Assembly: GCF_900299535.1 (NCBI RefSeq)
Contig: NZ_OMKE01000052.1
Coordinates: 1 to 51,659, forward strand
Direction: 5' to 3'
DNA length: 51,659 nt
DNA from: Aquimarina aquimarini
Lineage (GTDB): Bacteria; Bacteroidota; Bacteroidia; Flavobacteriales; Flavobacteriaceae
In this document: positions 32,939-42,150 of the stretch, piece by piece
How the letters are laid out: each line of letters opens with the position of its first letter
Numbering within the stretch: the first letter of the stretch is position 1
Notes under the pieces: model-generated
The model's input: the letters and a program-made list of their open reading frames with translations, nothing else
What the model was told of the DNA's origin: nothing
Databases searched by the model: none
Made by a program: the position numbers and the translations under genes

Positions 32939-33823
32939 ATGAAAAATGTTTTTATAACTGGTGGAACAGGATTTATCGGATCCAATCTATGTAGGTATCT
33001 TTATAAGAAAGGATATAATATTAGTGTCGGAATTAGAGAAAATGCCGATTTAAGCAACTTAAAGGATATTGAAGAGAACATTGTATTATACAATTACACT
33101 GATTCTGTTAACGAATTGGCATCTTTCTTAAAAGAACAAAAAATAGACGTAGTTTTTCATTTAGCGTCTTGCTTTATAGCAGAACATAAACCAGAAGATG
33201 TAAACTCACTTATTAATAGTAATCTTTTGTTTGGAACATTTTTGTTAGAAGCAATGAGAATTGCTGAAGTAAAAAAGCTAATTAATACCGGCACCTCATG
33301 GCAACATTTTAATAATGAGTCCTATAATCCAGTTTGCTTATATGCAGCTACAAAAGATGCATTTGAACGAATAATCACGTATTATTATGAAGCAGAAGGA
33401 TTATCGTGTATCACATTAAAATTGTTCGATTCTTACAGTGAAAATGATACTAGACCAAAATTGATTAATTTGCTTAATCAGTTTTCTAAAGAAGGCAAGG
33501 TTTTAGATATGTCTGGAGGTGAGCAGGAAATTAATTTATTGCATGCTGATGATATTTGCATGGGATTTGAAAGTGCATATGAGTTTTTAAATGAGAAAAG
33601 CCTGAACGAAAAATATACTCTTGTTGCAAAAGAGACTATAACATTAAAAAAGCTAATTGAAATTTTTAATTCTATTTCTGAAAGTGAAATCATAGTTAAT
33701 TGGGGAGAAAAACCATATCGCAAAAGAGAAGTGATGAAATTATGGTCTTCATTTGAAATTTTACCTAATTGGACACAGAAAATCTCGTTAAAAGAAGGAT
33801 TGAATAGATTATTTAATAAATAA
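32939..33823 (+). CDS. NAD-dependent epimerase/reductase, CDP-dideoxyhexose 4-reductase candidate
   Basis: A 294-residue extended SDR with the loop ITGGTGFIGSNLC, NTGTSWQHFNNESYNP, Tyr-x3-Lys in LYAATKDAFE and LHADDICMGFESAYEF. The 'GTSWQH...YAATKxAFE' pattern is typical of the abequose/paratose synthase and AscF group that reduces C4 of CDP-3,6-dideoxy-4-ketohexoses. It closes the CDP-sugar set (rfbF, rfbG, rfbH-like, epimerase, reductase). The stereochemistry of the product cannot be decided from the sequence. Confidence 0.8.
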   Translation: MKNVFITGGTGFIGSNLCRYLYKKGYNISVGIRENADLSNLKDIEENIVLYNYTDSVNELASFLKEQKIDVVFHLASCFIAEHKPEDVNSLINSNLLFGTFLLEAMRIAEVKKLINTGTSWQHFNNESYNPVCLYAATKDAFERIITYYYEAEGLSCITLKLFDSYSENDTRPKLINLLNQFSKEGKVLDMSGGEQEINLLHADDICMGFESAYEFLNEKSLNEKYTLVAKETITLKKLIEIFNSISESEIIVNWGEKPYRKREVMKLWSSFEILPNWTQKISLKEGLNRLFNK

Positions 33824-33847
33824 AAATCGAATTTAACTTAGAAAAAT

Positions 33848-34801
33848 ATGTTATTATCGTTTTCGATTCCAAATTACAATAAGGGACAAGAATTAAATGA
33901 GGCACTTGAAAGCATTTTTAAATTAGTTGAAAATGACTTAGACAATATTGAAATCTGCATAAGTGATAATTGTTCAACAGATAACTCTAAAGAGGTTTTA
34001 TCATATTGGAATGAAAAATTCCCTAACTTCAATACATGCTTTAACCAATCAAATATAGGTTTTCAAAAGAACCTTATTAATTGTTTAGATATGGCTAAGG
34101 GTCAGTACGTCTGGATTTTTGGTAGTGATGATACAATTTCTGAGAAATATAGTTTTGATTTCATTACCTCTCATTTACAATCTAACAATGAACTTTATAT
34201 AACCAATAGAGAGCTTTGTGATACTGAAATGAATACATATGGAGTAGACAATTATTTTAGAACGAATTTTACAAAAGAAAATACATGGAATTGGTCTGAT
34301 AAGGAAGATTTTATATCATATTTAGATGATGTAAAAAGTGTAAATGCATTGGGGTGTTTTATTAGCTCATTGATCGTTAAAAAAGATACTATTGATGAAA
34401 TTATACGACTATCAAAAATTGATGATTTTTATCTTTCTAACATTTTCCCCCATGTATATATTTTTTTGAAGATAAAAAATAATTCAACCCAATTTAATGT
34501 TACCTATTTGCCATTTCCAATTGTTAAATGGAGAGCAGATAATAGTTCATTTGCCGACAATAATTTTGATAAATATATCGACCTACTAGATCTTGCTAAT
34601 AGTACACATAGTAGAGAGCTTATTGATGCTAAAATTAAGTTAAGTAATTTGATATACTCTTTTTATAAAAAGAGGCTGAGATATAGATCTATTATTGCTT
34701 ATTTAGTGCGAAATAAGTTCAAATTAAGTAAAAGCGTGAGCTTTGCTGTTGGATTAGATTTTAATTCAAATATAAAACATCTTCTTTTTGGAAAGAAATG
34801 A
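33848..34801 (+). CDS. Family 2 glycosyltransferase
   Basis: A 317-residue GT-A fold protein: LLSFSIPNYNKGQELNEALE, then ISDNCSTDNSKEVL, GQYVWIFGSDDTISE carrying the Asp-Asp metal/nucleotide motif. The C-terminal part is helical and resembles abequosyl-type transferases (LSSLIVKK-like segment as ISSLIVKKDTIDEII). It lies directly after the CDP-dideoxyhexose genes, so transfer of that sugar is a reasonable guess from position. It lacks membrane helices and would work at the cytoplasmic face on undecaprenyl-linked acceptors. Confidence 0.85.
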   Translation: MLLSFSIPNYNKGQELNEALESIFKLVENDLDNIEICISDNCSTDNSKEVLSYWNEKFPNFNTCFNQSNIGFQKNLINCLDMAKGQYVWIFGSDDTISEKYSFDFITSHLQSNNELYITNRELCDTEMNTYGVDNYFRTNFTKENTWNWSDKEDFISYLDDVKSVNALGCFISSLIVKKDTIDEIIRLSKIDDFYLSNIFPHVYIFLKIKNNSTQFNVTYLPFPIVKWRADNSSFADNNFDKYIDLLDLANSTHSRELIDAKIKLSNLIYSFYKKRLRYRSIIAYLVRNKFKLSKSVSFAVGLDFNSNIKHLLFGKK

Positions 34802-34820
34802 GAGGATTATATAATTTTTC

Positions 34821-36251
34821 ATGATATTATCTAAACTGTATAATTCTTCGATTTTTACTTCCTGGATATCCCAGCTTATAAAGGTGGTCTTTAGTTTAGT
34901 AACCCTCCCCATTGTTCTTAAGCAATTTTCTGTAGAACAAGTTAATGTATGGTTTTTGTTTATTACCATAGTAGGAATTGGGCAGGGGATTCAATATGGA
35001 TTTAATACAACTTTCGTTCGTTTTTTTTCATACTCATTTTCGGGAGTAAGAATAAAAGAGTTTTTTGATATAAAGAATAAACTCGAAGCAAGTCTATCAA
35101 AAGATGTTGATAAACAAGAATTTTCTGATCTGTATGTTGTTTTAAAAAGAACTTTTCTTTTTTTGACATTAATTTATTTCTTTTTACTTGCTGTTTTTGG
35201 TACATGGGGTGTTATAAAGCCAATAGGGTTTTTGGAGAATTATCAAGAAGGTTGGATCGCATGGCTGGTGATTATTCTTAGTACTTCAATAAACCTCTAT
35301 ATGTCTATTTATCAGATCTACCTTAGGGGAATAAACAAGGTAGCTTTGATCAATAGAGTTATTACGATTGTTAGTTTCTTTGGAATATTTCTAATCCTAT
35401 TTGTGGGTATTTACTTTCCTAGTTTGTTAAATATTATTCTAGTTGTACAATTTATAGCAATAATGAATAGTTTATGTCTTTATTTTGCTTCACAAAAATC
35501 TAATGATAGTTTTTTACAAAAGATTCCTAAATCCTTTTTTAAGAAAGAAGTTTTTAATGAAGTTTGGGATAGTGCTTGGAAAAGTGGTTTAACAACTATT
35601 TTTGCAACTGTAATTAAACATATTTCAGGGGTTATCGTAGCACAATTGTTTACTCCAATTAGTTCAGCATCATTTCTTTTAACTAAAAGATTATTTGAGC
35701 TATTAGAATCATTTACCATGGTTACTTTTCAAGCTAAGATTCCAGAAATAGCAGCTTTCAGAGGAAGAGGTGATTTTAAAAAATTAATACCGTTATTAAA
35801 AAAAGTGCTGTATCTTTCTTACGGAATATTCGTAATTGGTATCGTTGTGATTTTGTTTTTTGGAGAAAACTTAATAAGTATTATAAAAGGAAATGCAGAA
35901 TTAGGAGGAATATCGCTGTTACTTGCCTTTACTTATTCAACATTAATATCAAGATGGGCAGGTATTAATTTGGCAATTTCTAACCAAGCAAACAATGTAA
36001 TTGAACATATTAATGCTTCAATAGTTTTTGTTATCTATTTTTTATTTTTGGGACTATTGTACAAGGAATTAGGTATTGTCGTTTTTCCTTTGGCTGCATT
36101 GGTATCTACGCTTGCAACGGCTCCATTTATTATTAAGAGAACATATAAAACATTAAATACGACTTTTATTGAATTTGAAAAGTATATGTTTATACCGATT
36201 ATTATAATAGTTAGCTTAATTAGTCTTGTTTACATCTCAATTGAAATATGA
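34821..36251 (+). CDS. Wzx-type oligosaccharide flippase (MOP superfamily)
   Basis: A 476-residue polytopic inner-membrane protein with about 12 predicted helices, including LLVKRLFELLESF-like loop LTKRLFELLESFTMVTFQ, and long hydrophobic runs such as GIFLILFVGIYFP and YGIFVIGIVVILFFG. The even distribution of TM pairs and the absence of enzymatic motifs fit the polysaccharide-transporter branch of the MATE/MOP superfamily, which flips lipid-linked repeat units across the membrane. It is the only flippase in the locus. Confidence 0.83.
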   Translation: MILSKLYNSSIFTSWISQLIKVVFSLVTLPIVLKQFSVEQVNVWFLFITIVGIGQGIQYGFNTTFVRFFSYSFSGVRIKEFFDIKNKLEASLSKDVDKQEFSDLYVVLKRTFLFLTLIYFFLLAVFGTWGVIKPIGFLENYQEGWIAWLVIILSTSINLYMSIYQIYLRGINKVALINRVITIVSFFGIFLILFVGIYFPSLLNIILVVQFIAIMNSLCLYFASQKSNDSFLQKIPKSFFKKEVFNEVWDSAWKSGLTTIFATVIKHISGVIVAQLFTPISSASFLLTKRLFELLESFTMVTFQAKIPEIAAFRGRGDFKKLIPLLKKVLYLSYGIFVIGIVVILFFGENLISIIKGNAELGGISLLLAFTYSTLISRWAGINLAISNQANNVIEHINASIVFVIYFLFLGLLYKELGIVVFPLAALVSTLATAPFIIKRTYKTLNTTFIEFEKYMFIPIIIIVSLISLVYISIEI

Positions 36252-36255
36252 TCTT

Positions 36256-36939
36256 ATGATGAATGAAAATAGTATAGACACGCAGAGTGTTGAAGAATTC
36301 GTAAAAATTGGCTGTGAGTTAATTGTTGAACAAGCTAAAGAGAGTATTGAGTACAATGAACGATTTTCGTTGGTGCTTTCGGGAGGAAGAACGCCCAAGC
36401 TTTTTTTTGAAGAATTAATCAAAGGATATAAAGAAAAAATCAATTGGAGTAAAGTTGATATCTTTTGGTTAGATGAAAGATGCGTTCCTCCTAATCATGA
36501 TGAAAGTAATTATAACCTGGCATTTAAACATCTAATCTCTAAAATTGACAATATTGGTGGGGTATATAGAATTAAAGGAGAAATGGAACCCGAAGTTGCC
36601 TCTAAGTTGTATGAGGAGGAAATTCATAAATACTTTAAAAAACATCAAGTTAATTTTTTTGATTTTATTCTTTTAGGTATGGGAGAGGATGGACATGTAG
36701 CATCACTTTTTCCAGGCAGTGAAGAAGTAGAAGAAAAAGAAAAATTAGTTGTCTGTACAAAAAAAGAGTATAACGGGCACAAAAGAATTAGTTTGTCTTT
36801 GGAGTTAATAAATAAATCCAAAAAGCTATTAATCATCAACAATAAAAGCAAATACAATTTGTTTTTCGAAAATAGAGATAAGAATTATCCAATCCATAGG
36901 ATAACTGATTTCAATTTGAAAACCTTAATACTAGTGTGA
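36256..36939 (+). CDS. pgl: 6-phosphogluconolactonase-like protein
   Basis: A 227-residue member of the DevB/6PGL family, which hydrolyses 6-phosphogluconolactone in the oxidative pentose phosphate pathway. All usual motifs are present: LVLSGGRTPKLFFEEL, FWLDERCVPPNHDESNY, VYRIKGE, FDFILLGMGEDGHVASLFPG and HKRISLSLELI. I start at ATG 36256, just after the flippase stop; a frame from 36226 overlaps the flippase. The gene is unexpected in a polysaccharide operon, and zwf and gnd are not nearby. It may supply a sugar precursor or act on a related lactone. Confidence 0.85.
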   Translation: MMNENSIDTQSVEEFVKIGCELIVEQAKESIEYNERFSLVLSGGRTPKLFFEELIKGYKEKINWSKVDIFWLDERCVPPNHDESNYNLAFKHLISKIDNIGGVYRIKGEMEPEVASKLYEEEIHKYFKKHQVNFFDFILLGMGEDGHVASLFPGSEEVEEKEKLVVCTKKEYNGHKRISLSLELINKSKKLLIINNKSKYNLFFENRDKNYPIHRITDFNLKTLILV

Positions 36940-36981
36940 TAGTTCTAAAAGGATAAATCAACAAAAACAAGTATCTTTAAA

Positions 36982-38241
36982 ATGCAAAGCCAAGTTAAAG
37001 TAATTTTTTATTTTTTAGTGTTTGTAGTAATTCTACAACCACTTATAGGCTTATTGTTATTTAATTTGTCGGATCAACAATTTTTTATTAATTATTTTCC
37101 TGTAATAAAGGATCTTTTGATCTTTTCGATATTTTCTTTAATGATGCTTTATACATTAATTGTATCAAAAATTAATAAAGAGCATCTAAAACTCTATTCG
37201 CTTTTTTTCTTATTTATTCTAATCATGACGATTAGTTTTTTTCTTTCTGAATCAAACTTATATTTTAAATTATATAATTTAAGGAGAATTTTGATTTTGT
37301 ATATCATTTTTTTTTCTTTCCATGGCCTCTTTTTTGGTTATGGTTTTACTTCAATAAAAAACTTCATAATTGGGATTTCTTTATTTATTTGCCTGTTTGG
37401 GCTTATAGAATATTTTTTGCCAGATTACTTTTGGGATGAATGGCTAAGCCTCCCTAAATATTGGAACAACGACACTCAAGGTCTTGAAATAGAATCAATT
37501 AAACAAACAGGAAGAGGATATACGTCTGATTTATATTTTTTATATAAGAAAAAATTTAGAAGAATGTTATCGGTTTTTTTAGAACCTTCAACTTTAGGTT
37601 CCTTTTTCTCATATATATTTGCATTCTTTTATTTTTCAAATAAATTTAATTATAAAAAAATATTTTTGATTCTGATTCTTCTATGTGGAATGATGGTTTT
37701 TTCGAAAATATTTATTCTTTCGATACTTCTTATCATTGCTATAGATTACTTTAGAATGAATCTAAAATTAATTTTTTTAGGAATGACTCCTCTGCTAATA
37801 TTTTTGGGATACACAGTAACAAATAGCACCTTTATACATGGGTCCTTTTCACATATAGTAGGAGTGTATACAGGTTTTGAAATAGCAATGAATAAGTTGT
37901 TTGGAATGGGGTTAGGTATGGCAGGAAATAGACCAATGAATCCTTCAACCAATATAGTTAATGGAGAAAATGGAGCAGAAAGCGGTTTTGGAAATGTTGT
38001 TGCCCAAATAGGAGTGGGTGGGCTTATAATAAGTATTATTTTATACCTATTAATGGTAAGATCTTATAAAATATATAAATTATCTGGTAATTCTGATTAT
38101 TTGGGTATATCAGCAATGATTTTAGTGTATTATTTAAACTATAATTTATCAGCATCTAGTTTAGCCTTAAGTGGAAATTTTATAGTTTTCATTTTAGCTG
38201 GCGTATATTTAAATAGGGGTGTTTTAATGAAAAAAATATAA
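36982..38241 (+). CDS. Wzy-like polysaccharide polymerase
   Basis: A 419-residue multi-spanning protein with about 11-12 hydrophobic helices and a large loop near residues 145-205, the general plan of Wzy/O-antigen polymerases. There is an Arg-rich loop (KKKFRRMLSVFLEPSTLGSF) and GMGLGMAGNRPMNPSTN followed by NGAESGFGNVVAQIGVGGLI, resembling Wzy_C features. It is the best Wzy candidate because it sits beside Wzx and the glycosyltransferases. Its stop overlaps the next start in TAATG. The family is too diverse for more. Confidence 0.75.
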   Translation: MQSQVKVIFYFLVFVVILQPLIGLLLFNLSDQQFFINYFPVIKDLLIFSIFSLMMLYTLIVSKINKEHLKLYSLFFLFILIMTISFFLSESNLYFKLYNLRRILILYIIFFSFHGLFFGYGFTSIKNFIIGISLFICLFGLIEYFLPDYFWDEWLSLPKYWNNDTQGLEIESIKQTGRGYTSDLYFLYKKKFRRMLSVFLEPSTLGSFFSYIFAFFYFSNKFNYKKIFLILILLCGMMVFSKIFILSILLIIAIDYFRMNLKLIFLGMTPLLIFLGYTVTNSTFIHGSFSHIVGVYTGFEIAMNKLFGMGLGMAGNRPMNPSTNIVNGENGAESGFGNVVAQIGVGGLIISIILYLLMVRSYKIYKLSGNSDYLGISAMILVYYLNYNLSASSLALSGNFIVFILAGVYLNRGVLMKKI

Positions 38242-39083
38242 TGTATAGTAAATTTTTAAATCCATTATTTCTTTTAAAGAAAAGGAAATCGATATTAAAT
38301 AGGGTGAAAAACATACCCAACAATTTGGCTTGGAAGTTTTCCTATTTTCTTATTAAGAAAGGATATCTCTCAAATACTGATTATAATAAAATTGAAAATT
38401 TAAGAGATAAACATAAACATAAAAAAGCTATAATTTGTGGGAATGGACCAAGTGTAAAGATTGAATATCTAGAAAAATTTTTCTATGATGATGATTATAT
38501 AATTTTTTGTGCAAACAGAATTCATTTAATTTATGATCAAACAGATTTTCGCCCTGATTATGTGTTTACTTCTGATAAACAGGTTATTGAAGATTTTGGT
38601 GAAGAATTAATAGAGAAGAATAAGGGAAAGTTTTTTATTATTTCAAAAACGAAACCAATAGTTAATGATCATTATTGCTGGGGGTTTATACTTAATCAAA
38701 GACCTTTTCGATTTCAAAGAAATGTATCAAAAGGCTTTTCTAGTGGTGCGGGTTCTTTATTCCCTGCGATACAAATGGCCTATTTTATGGGAATTAAAGA
38801 TATGTACCTCTATGGAGTTGATCATAGTTTTAGTTTTAAAAAACAAAAAGATGGCAAAGCGTCGGGAGAAGGAAATCATTTTATAAAAAACTATAGAAAC
38901 AATAAAAAGTGGGTTCCTCCAACATATGACTTAGTTGAACAAGCTTTTAAAGAATGTGATAAGTTTTTAAGAAAAAACAATGGTAAATTGATTAATTCAA
39001 CAGATGGGGGTAAACTTGAAGTATTAGAAAGATTATCTCCTTCAAGTTTATTGGATAAAGGAAAACCGCATGAAAAAGTTTGA
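38241..39083 (+). CDS. DUF115/MptE-like protein, glycosyltransferase candidate
   Basis: A 280-residue protein of the group often called '6-hydroxymethylpterin diphosphokinase MptE-like' (DUF115). It shows KAIICGNGPSVK (nucleotide loop), FSSGAGSLFPAIQMAYFMGI, MYLYGVDHSFSF and the C-terminal NSTDGGKLEVLERL. In bacterial surface-sugar loci this fold is akin to GT42 sialyltransferases and Maf proteins that handle CMP-sugar acids. Because the locus encodes a CMP-sugar synthetase, I infer a CMP-sugar transferase rather than a pterin enzyme. It overlaps the following gene by 14 bases. Confidence 0.72.
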   Translation: MYSKFLNPLFLLKKRKSILNRVKNIPNNLAWKFSYFLIKKGYLSNTDYNKIENLRDKHKHKKAIICGNGPSVKIEYLEKFFYDDDYIIFCANRIHLIYDQTDFRPDYVFTSDKQVIEDFGEELIEKNKGKFFIISKTKPIVNDHYCWGFILNQRPFRFQRNVSKGFSSGAGSLFPAIQMAYFMGIKDMYLYGVDHSFSFKKQKDGKASGEGNHFIKNYRNNKKWVPPTYDLVEQAFKECDKFLRKNNGKLINSTDGGKLEVLERLSPSSLLDKGKPHEKV

Positions 39084-39762
39084 TTTTGAACTAGAATCTT
39101 CAGAAAAAATTTTGATTGACAAAGTTTTTAGAACCTGGAGTGAAAACTCATTTTGTATTATAAATTTTTTGTATTATTCTAATTATACCTTATTAAAAAA
39201 GGATAGAGAATACAAAGAAGCATTAGATATATCTTCACATTTATTACCTGATGGGATTGGAATGCAAATACTTTATAAACATAAGTATAATATTAAATTG
39301 CCAAATCTTAATGGGACTGATTTTACACCTTATGTTTTGAGGTATACGGCAGAAGAAAAAATTTCTTTTGCTTTATATGGTTCTACAGATAATGGTTTGA
39401 AGTTTTTTAAAGAATGGTTAGAAAAAGAGTATGGTTTGTTACCTTATTTTTCTGTCAATGGTTATGAGACCATTGATCTTAAAAGTATAAAAAATAATTC
39501 AATTTTATTGATTGGAAGGGGAAGTCCTTTGCAAGAAAAATGGGTGTTGAAAAATGTGAATGAAGTCAAAGAAAAAGGACTAATGGTAATTACTGTAGGG
39601 GGGTTTTTCGATTATTTTTCTCCAGATAATAGAAGAGCTCCAAATTTCATAAGAAAAATTAAACTTGAATTCTTGTTTAGATTCTTACAATCTCCAAGAA
39701 AAAATTTTTCTAAGTTTTTTAGAAACTTTAATATTATTATGGATCTTTTTAATAACATATAG
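39070..39762 (+). CDS. WecG/TagA/CpsF family glycosyltransferase (GT26)
   Basis: A 230-residue GT26 enzyme. Motifs are SHLLPDGIGMQIL (catalytic Asp), LNGTDFTPYVL, IGRGSPLQEKWVLKN and VGGFFDYFSPDNRRAPNFI, all in family order, ending in a basic membrane-associating helix. The family adds ManNAc-, ManNAcA- or related sugars to lipid-linked GlcNAc, usually as the second residue of the unit, which fits the WecA-type initiator two genes downstream. Translation probably couples to the preceding gene through the 14-base overlap. Confidence 0.9.
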   Translation: MKKFDFELESSEKILIDKVFRTWSENSFCIINFLYYSNYTLLKKDREYKEALDISSHLLPDGIGMQILYKHKYNIKLPNLNGTDFTPYVLRYTAEEKISFALYGSTDNGLKFFKEWLEKEYGLLPYFSVNGYETIDLKSIKNNSILLIGRGSPLQEKWVLKNVNEVKEKGLMVITVGGFFDYFSPDNRRAPNFIRKIKLEFLFRFLQSPRKNFSKFFRNFNIIMDLFNNI

Positions 39763-39765
39763 TTT

Positions 39766-40947
39766 ATGATGCCAAAGGATTTTGATGTTAAATATATTGG
39801 GTTCTACATTTTTGCTTTTTTTTTACCGTTGCCATTACCTTTAATTGTTTCGGCAATCTTGATGGGAGGTATTGTTATTAATTCATTTTTTTTGCTAAAA
39901 AAGAAAGTTAGGTTTGATTTTTTTTCAATCATATGTATTCTATTTTTTCTAACAGACTTACTAAGCCTTACCCTCTCTGGTAGAGAAATGGAAAAAAATG
40001 TTATTTTTAACGACACAAAGCTTTCTTTTCTTATTCTCCCTTTTTTGTTGTTTAATATTAAAGAACATTTGAGCGGAATTAAGAAGCAAGTGACTCTTTT
40101 TTTTATTCTGGGTACAATCGTATATATTTTATATGCATGGTTATATTTGATTTTTTATGTTAGTTTTTGGGCAAATATAGAGATTGATCAGTTTAGTTTG
40201 ATGAATGTTCTTAAAAAAGAAATGCCAGGATCTTATCATCATACATATATTGGAAGTTATATAGTTTTTTCAGGTTTGATGTTATTATTAAATTTGATAT
40301 ATAAGAAGGGGAAAACAAAATGGGTATTAATAGGGTTGTACTTTTTTCTTTTTACCTCTTTGATTTATATAGGCTCTAAATTATCGATTTTATTAATGAT
40401 TATTTTTTCTTTTTGGATTATAATTTTTTCCAAAGGGCTTACTCAAAAAACCTTTTATTCTATAATTGGATCTTTGACATTGTGTGGAATTTTGCTATAT
40501 ACCATTAGAGATTTCTTAATTTATAGATTAATAGGTCAATCATTCGATCATAGATTAATATATTTTAAAGAATCACTTAACATTATTAAGCAAAATTTTC
40601 TTTTTGGGATTGGAGATGAGTCAATTAATGAAGTGTTTTTTAAAATAGGAGAAAACTATGTAAGATTAATACCTCACAATATGTATTTGAAGGAATTACT
40701 ATCAAACGGGATTATAGGTTTTGTAATATTAATTATACTCTTTTTCTTTTTAGTATATACGTCTGTCAAGTTAAAAAATAAAGAAAGGCTATTATTATGT
40801 TTTTTAGTTATGTCCTATGGAATGATAGAAGATTATATATATTTGCAAAGAGGGGTTTTCTTCTTCTTATTTTTTTCATTACTTTTTTCGTCGAATAAAG
40901 ATGTATGGAGTAATTTGAGTTTTAAATCTTCTGAATTAAAAAAGTAA
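39766..40947 (+). CDS. O-antigen ligase/polymerase family membrane protein
   Basis: A 393-residue polytopic protein with about 10-12 helices. The large periplasmic loop before the last helices contains SFDHRLIYFKESLNIIKQ, FLFGIGDE and RLIPHNMYLKELLSNGIIG, matching the Wzy_C/WaaL pattern 'R...W...A...I....p.GxG.....HN.yl..l...Gi.G'. Members join O-polysaccharide to lipid A-core or polymerise repeat units. It follows GT26 by three bases. With 36982-38241 and 44498-45784 it is one of three such proteins here, so roles cannot be assigned individually. Confidence 0.82.
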   Translation: MMPKDFDVKYIGFYIFAFFLPLPLPLIVSAILMGGIVINSFFLLKKKVRFDFFSIICILFFLTDLLSLTLSGREMEKNVIFNDTKLSFLILPFLLFNIKEHLSGIKKQVTLFFILGTIVYILYAWLYLIFYVSFWANIEIDQFSLMNVLKKEMPGSYHHTYIGSYIVFSGLMLLLNLIYKKGKTKWVLIGLYFFLFTSLIYIGSKLSILLMIIFSFWIIIFSKGLTQKTFYSIIGSLTLCGILLYTIRDFLIYRLIGQSFDHRLIYFKESLNIIKQNFLFGIGDESINEVFFKIGENYVRLIPHNMYLKELLSNGIIGFVILIILFFFLVYTSVKLKNKERLLLCFLVMSYGMIEDYIYLQRGVFFFLFFSLLFSSNKDVWSNLSFKSSELKK

Positions 40948-40968
40948 TATTTAATTAAATATGAAAGA

Positions 40969-42150
40969 ATGAATTTGATTGTTCTCAATATTGAAATAGT
41001 TTTAATACTCATTTTCATAGGCGCATATCTCATAACATATTTGACTATTCCTAAAATAATTGGTCTTGTTGAATACAAGAATTTAATGGATAAACCGAAT
41101 AATAGAAGTTCACATGTGAAAATTACTCCTACTTTAGGAGGAGTTTCTTTTTTTTACACTTTAATTTTTACTCTTTTTTTTTTAAAAGAATGGGATAATT
41201 ATGATGAAGCAATTTATTTTATCCCTGGATTGACTATTCTTTTCATTGTTGGCTTAAAGGATGATCTTGTAGTATTGTCACCATATACTAAACTTGCAGC
41301 ACAACTCCTTGCTATCATTTTTATTTTAAGTAATGAAAGCTTTATGATTCGTTCATTAAATGGTTTTCTAGGAATACATGAAATCCCTGTTTATTTGTAT
41401 TATTTCGTTGGGGCTTTTTTAATGCTCACTATTATTAATGCGTATAATCTTATTGATGGAATAGATGGATTAGCAGCGATTGTTGGAATTATAATTCTTA
41501 TAATTTACACAACGATATTTTATATTACTAAAGAGTTTTTTTATGTACTTCTTTGTCTTGCACTAAATGGATGTTTGATTGCTTTTTTGAGCTTTAATCT
41601 CTCATCAAGTAAAAAAATATTTATGGGTGACACGGGATCTCTTATTGTTGGGTTTATTATAAGTACATTAACATTGAAATTTTTAGCATTATCTCCTGAA
41701 TCATATGATAGTCTTCCTTTTTTGTTAGAAAATGTACCACTGATAGCAATAAGTATATTAATTGTACCATTATTCGATACGGCTCGTGTTTTTACGATAA
41801 GATTAGCAAATAAAAAAAGCCCTTTTTCTCCAGATAGAAATCATACACACCATATATTGATCGATTATTTTAAAATTTCGCATAAACAAGCTAGTTTTAT
41901 TATTGGGGGGTTTAATCTTGTTTTTGTAGTACTGTTTATTATTCTAGGAAGTTCATCATATAACTTTTATTTGGTTATTGTACTTATTTTTACAGTTATC
42001 GTATTAGGTTATTTCTTTTATCGTTTTGATTATAGTTTTTCCAACATCAAAAGAAAAATTTTTTTTAGAAGAAAGGTGGATAATATAAAAAATGAAGTTA
42101 GAAAAGGAGGAGGGAAATTAATGCAGAAAAACAAGCAAAAAAACAAATGA
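40969..42150 (+). CDS. WecA/MraY-family undecaprenyl-phosphate sugar-1-phosphate transferase
   Basis: A 393-residue polytopic enzyme that would start repeat-unit synthesis by moving GlcNAc-1-P or a similar sugar phosphate to undecaprenyl phosphate. Family motifs are KPNNRSSHVKITPTLGGVSF, GLKDDLVVLSPYTKL (Asp-Asp), INAYNLIDGIDGLAA, FMGDTGSLIVGFII and SPDRNHTHHILID. About ten helices are visible. An unusual basic C-terminal tail of about 30 residues (KRKIFFRRKVDN and on, ending QKNKQKNK) extends past the family core. Its stop overlaps ugd by four bases. Confidence 0.92.
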   Translation: MNLIVLNIEIVLILIFIGAYLITYLTIPKIIGLVEYKNLMDKPNNRSSHVKITPTLGGVSFFYTLIFTLFFLKEWDNYDEAIYFIPGLTILFIVGLKDDLVVLSPYTKLAAQLLAIIFILSNESFMIRSLNGFLGIHEIPVYLYYFVGAFLMLTIINAYNLIDGIDGLAAIVGIIILIIYTTIFYITKEFFYVLLCLALNGCLIAFLSFNLSSSKKIFMGDTGSLIVGFIISTLTLKFLALSPESYDSLPFLLENVPLIAISILIVPLFDTARVFTIRLANKKSPFSPDRNHTHHILIDYFKISHKQASFIIGGFNLVFVVLFIILGSSSYNFYLVIVLIFTVIVLGYFFYRFDYSFSNIKRKIFFRRKVDNIKNEVRKGGGKLMQKNKQKNK

